From: Candidatus Roseilinea sp.
Lineage (GTDB): Bacteria; Chloroflexota; Anaerolineae; J036; Brachytrichaceae
NCBI GenBank assembly: GCA_025998955.1
Contig: AP024676.1
Coordinates: 496,001-560,000 of the forward strand
Length of the DNA stretch: 64,000 nucleotides
Direction: 5' to 3'
Positions 61,218 to 64,000 of the stretch are shown one piece after another. The translations under genes were made by a program, and so were the position numbers. The notes beneath the pieces were generated by a model. It did no database searches and had not been told where the DNA came from. It saw only the letters and a program-made list of their open reading frames with translations. Positions within the stretch are counted from its first letter, which is position 1. Each line of letters starts with the position of its first letter.

Positions 61218-62180
61218 GTGAGCTATGACTTCTCTGCAATCGAGGCATACATCCATCAGTTGATCCGAGGTACGCCGCTCAACGGCGCGTCGTTATCCAT
61301 CGCGCATCGCGGCGCAGTGATCTATGAGCAGGCATTCGGCGCCTATTCGCTCGACACGCACGTCGTCGTCGCTTCGGGAACCAAGTGGGTGAGTGCGGCG
61401 GTGATCGCTTCGCTGATCGGTGACGGCGTGCTTCATCTCGAAGCGCGCGCTTCCGACTACCTCATCGGTTTCGATGGCGATAAGTCCACGATCACGCTGC
61501 GGCAGCTGCTGGCGCATACGTCCGGCCTGCCGCCGGGTGAAGCGCCCTGTGTAGGCGATGCGTCGCGCTCCCTGGCTGCCTGCGCCGACCAAATCGCTCA
61601 GGTGTCGTTGATTGCGGCCCCGGGTGCGGCGTTTGCCTATGGGGAGAGCGCATTTCAAGTCGCCGGGCGAATCGCCGAAGTAGCGACCGGCCGGCCTTGG
61701 GCGGCGCTGTTCCACGAACGCATTGCCGAGCCACTGGGAATGACGGCCAGCGACTATGACGCCGAACGCACCGGCCACCCGCGCGTGGGCAGCGGCCTGC
61801 GCTCGACGTTGCGCGACTACAGCCGCTTCGTGCGCATGATCGCGGCCGGCGGCGTGCTCGACGGCATACGCGTCCTCGCGCCGGCGGTGGTTGCGTTGAT
61901 GCATGAGGATCACACCTTTGGCGCGCCGGTGATCGCCTCGCCTAATCTCTTCCCCGGCAGCGGATACGGCCTGGGCGTCTGGCGCGACCTGGCCGACGAA
62001 CATGGTCGAGTGATCCAAGTGAGCAGCCCAGGCGCGAGTGGGTTCACACCGTGGGTGGACTTTCGGCGGGATTTGGCGTGCGTCTTCTTGGTGCGCGACG
62101 CGTACCGACGCATGGCTGCGCCGGTGCGTGAACTACAGCGGCTGGTGCGTGAAGCTGTAGATGTCGGCAACCGTGATTGA
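61218..62180 (+). CDS. Serine hydrolase of the beta-lactamase/penicillin-binding-protein type
   Basis: The 320-residue protein has the active-site SGTK (S-x-x-K, residues 53-56), a second motif YGES (Y-x-E/N position), TLRQLLAHTSGLPPG, and RIAEPLGMTASDYD, as in class C beta-lactamase-like esterases and peptidases. No signal peptide is visible, so a cytoplasmic esterase is more likely than resistance. GTG at 61218 is the only start before the first conserved block; ATG two bases earlier is out of frame. Confidence 0.86.
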   Translation: MSYDFSAIEAYIHQLIRGTPLNGASLSIAHRGAVIYEQAFGAYSLDTHVVVASGTKWVSAAVIASLIGDGVLHLEARASDYLIGFDGDKSTITLRQLLAHTSGLPPGEAPCVGDASRSLAACADQIAQVSLIAAPGAAFAYGESAFQVAGRIAEVATGRPWAALFHERIAEPLGMTASDYDAERTGHPRVGSGLRSTLRDYSRFVRMIAAGGVLDGIRVLAPAVVALMHEDHTFGAPVIASPNLFPGSGYGLGVWRDLADEHGRVIQVSSPGASGFTPWVDFRRDLACVFLVRDAYRRMAAPVRELQRLVREAVDVGNRD

Positions 62181-62187
62181 CTCCCCG

Positions 62188-62310
62188 CTCCCACCTATTC
62201 CCCACGCCCGACCTCTCATTCGCGGCGAATAACCGGTAAGTGGTGAGCCGGCAACGGCAACGCGCAACCGGCGACCGATTACCGATTACCCATTTACCCA
62301 TTACCATTAA
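62188..62310. repeat. Degenerate repeats before the GT4 gene
   Basis: CCCGCTCCC / CCCCACGCCC copies, then GCAACGG, GCAACGC, GCAACCG, then GATTACC, GATTACC, CATTTACC, CATTACC. The units are seven to eight bases long; the strand asymmetry changes midway. Confidence 0.65.
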
Positions 62311-62314
62311 GCCC

Positions 62315-63496
62315 ATGCGCATCGGTCTAATCGCCGGCGAGTATCCGCCGCTGCAGGGCGGCTTGGGCGACTACACCCGCCGGCTGGCCCTAGAGCTCGC
62401 CGAGCTCGGCCATGAGCCGCATGTGCTGACCAAGTTCGTTGCGGGCGCGCCGGCCGTCGAACGCGAAGTCGGCGTGACCGTACACCGGCTGGTCACGGCC
62501 TGGAACTGGGAGACGCGCCGGCGCATCGAAGGCTTCAACCGCCTCTTTCACCCTGATGTGCTGAACTTGCAGTATCAGGCTGCCGCTTACCAGATGCATC
62601 CGGCCATCAACTTGCTGCCGGGTGCGCTGGCCAAGCGCACGCCCACCGTGGTCACGTTTCACGATCTGCGCGTGCCGTATCTCTTTCCCAAGGCCGGCTT
62701 TTTGCGCTGGAAGTCCATCGTGATGATGGCGAAGGGTGCATCCGCTTGCATCGTCACCAACGTCGAGGACCGCGATACGTTGGTGCAAGAAGGCGTGCGC
62801 GAGGTCGCTCTGATTCCCATCGGCAGCAACATCATACCGGCGTCGCCGGAGGGCTTCGACCGTGCAGCATGGACGCGTGCGCAGGGCATCGCCAATGATG
62901 TCGTTCTGATCGGCTACTTTGGCTTCATGAACGAGAGCAAGGGCGGCGAGACACTCATCCGCGCTTTGAGCGAGTTGCGCCGGCGTGGCTTGAACGTGGG
63001 CTTATTGCACATCGGCGGGCAGACCGGCGACAGCGATCCGACGAACATGGTGTATGCCGCGCACCTGCAACGCTTGGCTGTGGAACTGGGCGTGCATGCG
63101 CATGTCTACCTCACCGGCTTCCTCGACGAATGTGGCGTAAGCGAGGCATTTGCGGCGTGCACATGCGTCGCGCTGCCCTATCGCGACGGCGCCTCCTTCC
63201 GCCGCGGCACGCTGATGGCTGCACTGGCCCACGGTTGCGCCGTCATTACCACGACGCCTCGGGTGGATTTGCCTGAATTGGTGAACGAGACGAATGTGTT
63301 GCTCACGCCACCTGACGATGCATCTGCCTTGGCGCAAGCCATCGCCCGCGTGATCTGCGACGATGCGCTCCGGCGTCGGCTGCAAGCCGGCGCAGCAGAG
63401 TTGAGTAAGCGATTCCGGTGGGATGCGATTGCCGACCAGACGGTGAAACTATTTGAGCGAATGACCCCGCCGATTGATATACTTCGGCGCGGTTGA
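62315..63496 (+). CDS. Family 4 glycosyltransferase
   Basis: The 393-residue GT-B enzyme starts MRIGLIAGEYPPLQGGLGDY with the glycine-rich acceptor loop, then VLNLQYQAAAYQMHPAINLL, the donor-domain IGYFGFMNESKGGETLIRAL, and PYRDGASFRRGTLMAALAHGC for the nucleotide sugar. Only part of the E(X7)E pattern is visible. ATG at 62315 excludes an upstream repeat-derived frame. A methyltransferase gene starts two bases after it, suggesting a glycan-building pair. Confidence 0.88.
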   Translation: MRIGLIAGEYPPLQGGLGDYTRRLALELAELGHEPHVLTKFVAGAPAVEREVGVTVHRLVTAWNWETRRRIEGFNRLFHPDVLNLQYQAAAYQMHPAINLLPGALAKRTPTVVTFHDLRVPYLFPKAGFLRWKSIVMMAKGASACIVTNVEDRDTLVQEGVREVALIPIGSNIIPASPEGFDRAAWTRAQGIANDVVLIGYFGFMNESKGGETLIRALSELRRRGLNVGLLHIGGQTGDSDPTNMVYAAHLQRLAVELGVHAHVYLTGFLDECGVSEAFAACTCVALPYRDGASFRRGTLMAALAHGCAVITTTPRVDLPELVNETNVLLTPPDDASALAQAIARVICDDALRRRLQAGAAELSKRFRWDAIADQTVKLFERMTPPIDILRRG

Positions 63497-63498
63497 CG

Positions 63499-64000
63499 AT
63501 GAGCGATTCGCGATCCCACGCGCATGAAGCGCCGCTGCCATCCGAGCTGTACGACGAAAACTACTTCCTCACGGCTTGCGAGGGCTACGACGAGTTCATC
63601 AAGACCGAAGGCGAACATCTCTCCCGCCGGCTGCGCCAGGCGTTCGAATTTGCATCGGTGGAGCCGGGCATGAGCGTGCTCGATCTCGGCTGTGGGCGTG
63701 GCGAGATTGTTCGGCGTGTTGCGCGGATCGGCGCAAAGTCGTTTGGGATTGACTATGCGCGCGCCGCCGTGCGGCTGACCCAGCGCATCATGCAGAACGA
63801 ATCGGGGACCTATGGCATCGCGCGCGCCGACGCGAAGTCTCTGCCGTTCGCCGATGCGTCGTTCGACCGCGTGCTGATGTTCGACGTGGTCGAGCATCTT
63901 CAGCCGTGGGAACTGGACGCTTGTCTGCGCGAGGTGTGGCGCGTGCTCAAGCCCTCCGGCCAGATCATCGTGCATACGGCGCCGAACCGTTGGTACGACG
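63499..64000 (+). CDS. Class I SAM-dependent methyltransferase (partial, cut by the window end)
   Basis: From ATG at 63499 the frame is open to the last base (167 codons). It has a DENYFLTACEGYDEF start as in glycan-associated methyltransferases, motif I VLDLGCGRGEIVRRVA near residue 63, FGIDYARAAV for SAM ribose binding, and FDRVLMFDVVEHLQPWELD with the post-motif VLKPSGQIIVHT. It starts two bases after the GT4 stop, so it is co-translated. Its substrate may be a sugar or lipid carrier. Confidence 0.85.
   Translation, partial: MSDSRSHAHEAPLPSELYDENYFLTACEGYDEFIKTEGEHLSRRLRQAFEFASVEPGMSVLDLGCGRGEIVRRVARIGAKSFGIDYARAAVRLTQRIMQNESGTYGIARADAKSLPFADASFDRVLMFDVVEHLQPWELDACLREVWRVLKPSGQIIVHTAPNRWYD

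Noticed and set aside
61218-62180. Antibiotic-resistance beta-lactamase
   Set aside because: The S-x-x-K fold is shared by many esterases, there is no signal peptide and no mobile context.

Overview
The window comes from a high-GC, phototrophic bacterium that makes bacteriochlorophyll a. Its first 13.5 kb is a collinear plus-strand bacteriochlorophyll cluster: end of bchD, a methyltransferase, a PucC-type carrier, bchH, bchC, bchX, an unknown 7-TM protein, bchY, bchZ and an isoprenylcysteine-methyltransferase-like protein. Separate bchXYZ genes, heterotrophic inositol and aromatic amino acid catabolism, and degenerate text-like repeats between genes fit a phototrophic Chloroflexota, plausibly an Anaerolineae of the Roseilinea type. 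That placement is inference; no rRNA gene is present.

From 13.6 to 22 kb lies an accessory region with visibly lower GC and heavy damage. On the minus strand it holds a methylamine-dehydrogenase-like (mau-like) cluster: a cysteine-rich light-chain-like protein, a small membrane protein, a MauF/CcdA-like protein, a membrane-anchored beta-propeller and a MauE-MauD fusion. The fusion is split by a 654-bp insert ending in a structure that looks like an integron attC site. Next to it are a LuxR-type DNA-binding protein and a SARP/BTAD-TPR regulator broken by a stop codon and by an IS5-family element with a TTA target duplication.

From 22 to 36 kb there is a DUF169 protein, a YugP-type metallopeptidase and a minus-strand myo-inositol operon: iolB, iolC, a four-helix-bundle gene, iolD, an IolE-like protein, an ABC importer whose binding protein is an internal tandem duplication, two IolG dehydrogenases and a DeoR repressor. 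From 36 to 47 kb come an efflux adaptor lipoprotein, a KimA-like APC transporter, and a phenylalanine/tyrosine degradation cluster (aminotransferases, Lrp/AsnC regulator, HPPD, phenylalanine hydroxylase, homogentisate dioxygenase, fumarylacetoacetase). From 47 to 64 kb are a PfkB-like protein without the usual catalytic Asp, tRNA-Val(CAC), glycosyltransferases, a tRNA-dihydrouridine synthase, an amidohydrolase, lysA, a fused ubiquitin-like/E1/rhodanese protein, a ten-copy hairpin repeat array, a serine hydrolase and a truncated methyltransferase.

The most striking feature spans the whole window: a family of degenerate short-period repeats, often folding into hairpins. They fill intergenic gaps and are also inserted in frame in genes (bchH, bchZ, lysA, an aminotransferase, and four times in one membrane glycosyltransferase). 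The cleanest copy, in bchZ, is exactly four nonamers followed by four inverted nonamers, phased to codons. A four-helix-bundle (S23-like) gene inside the iol operon is bracketed by inverted arms of the same kind, suggesting a mobile element family.
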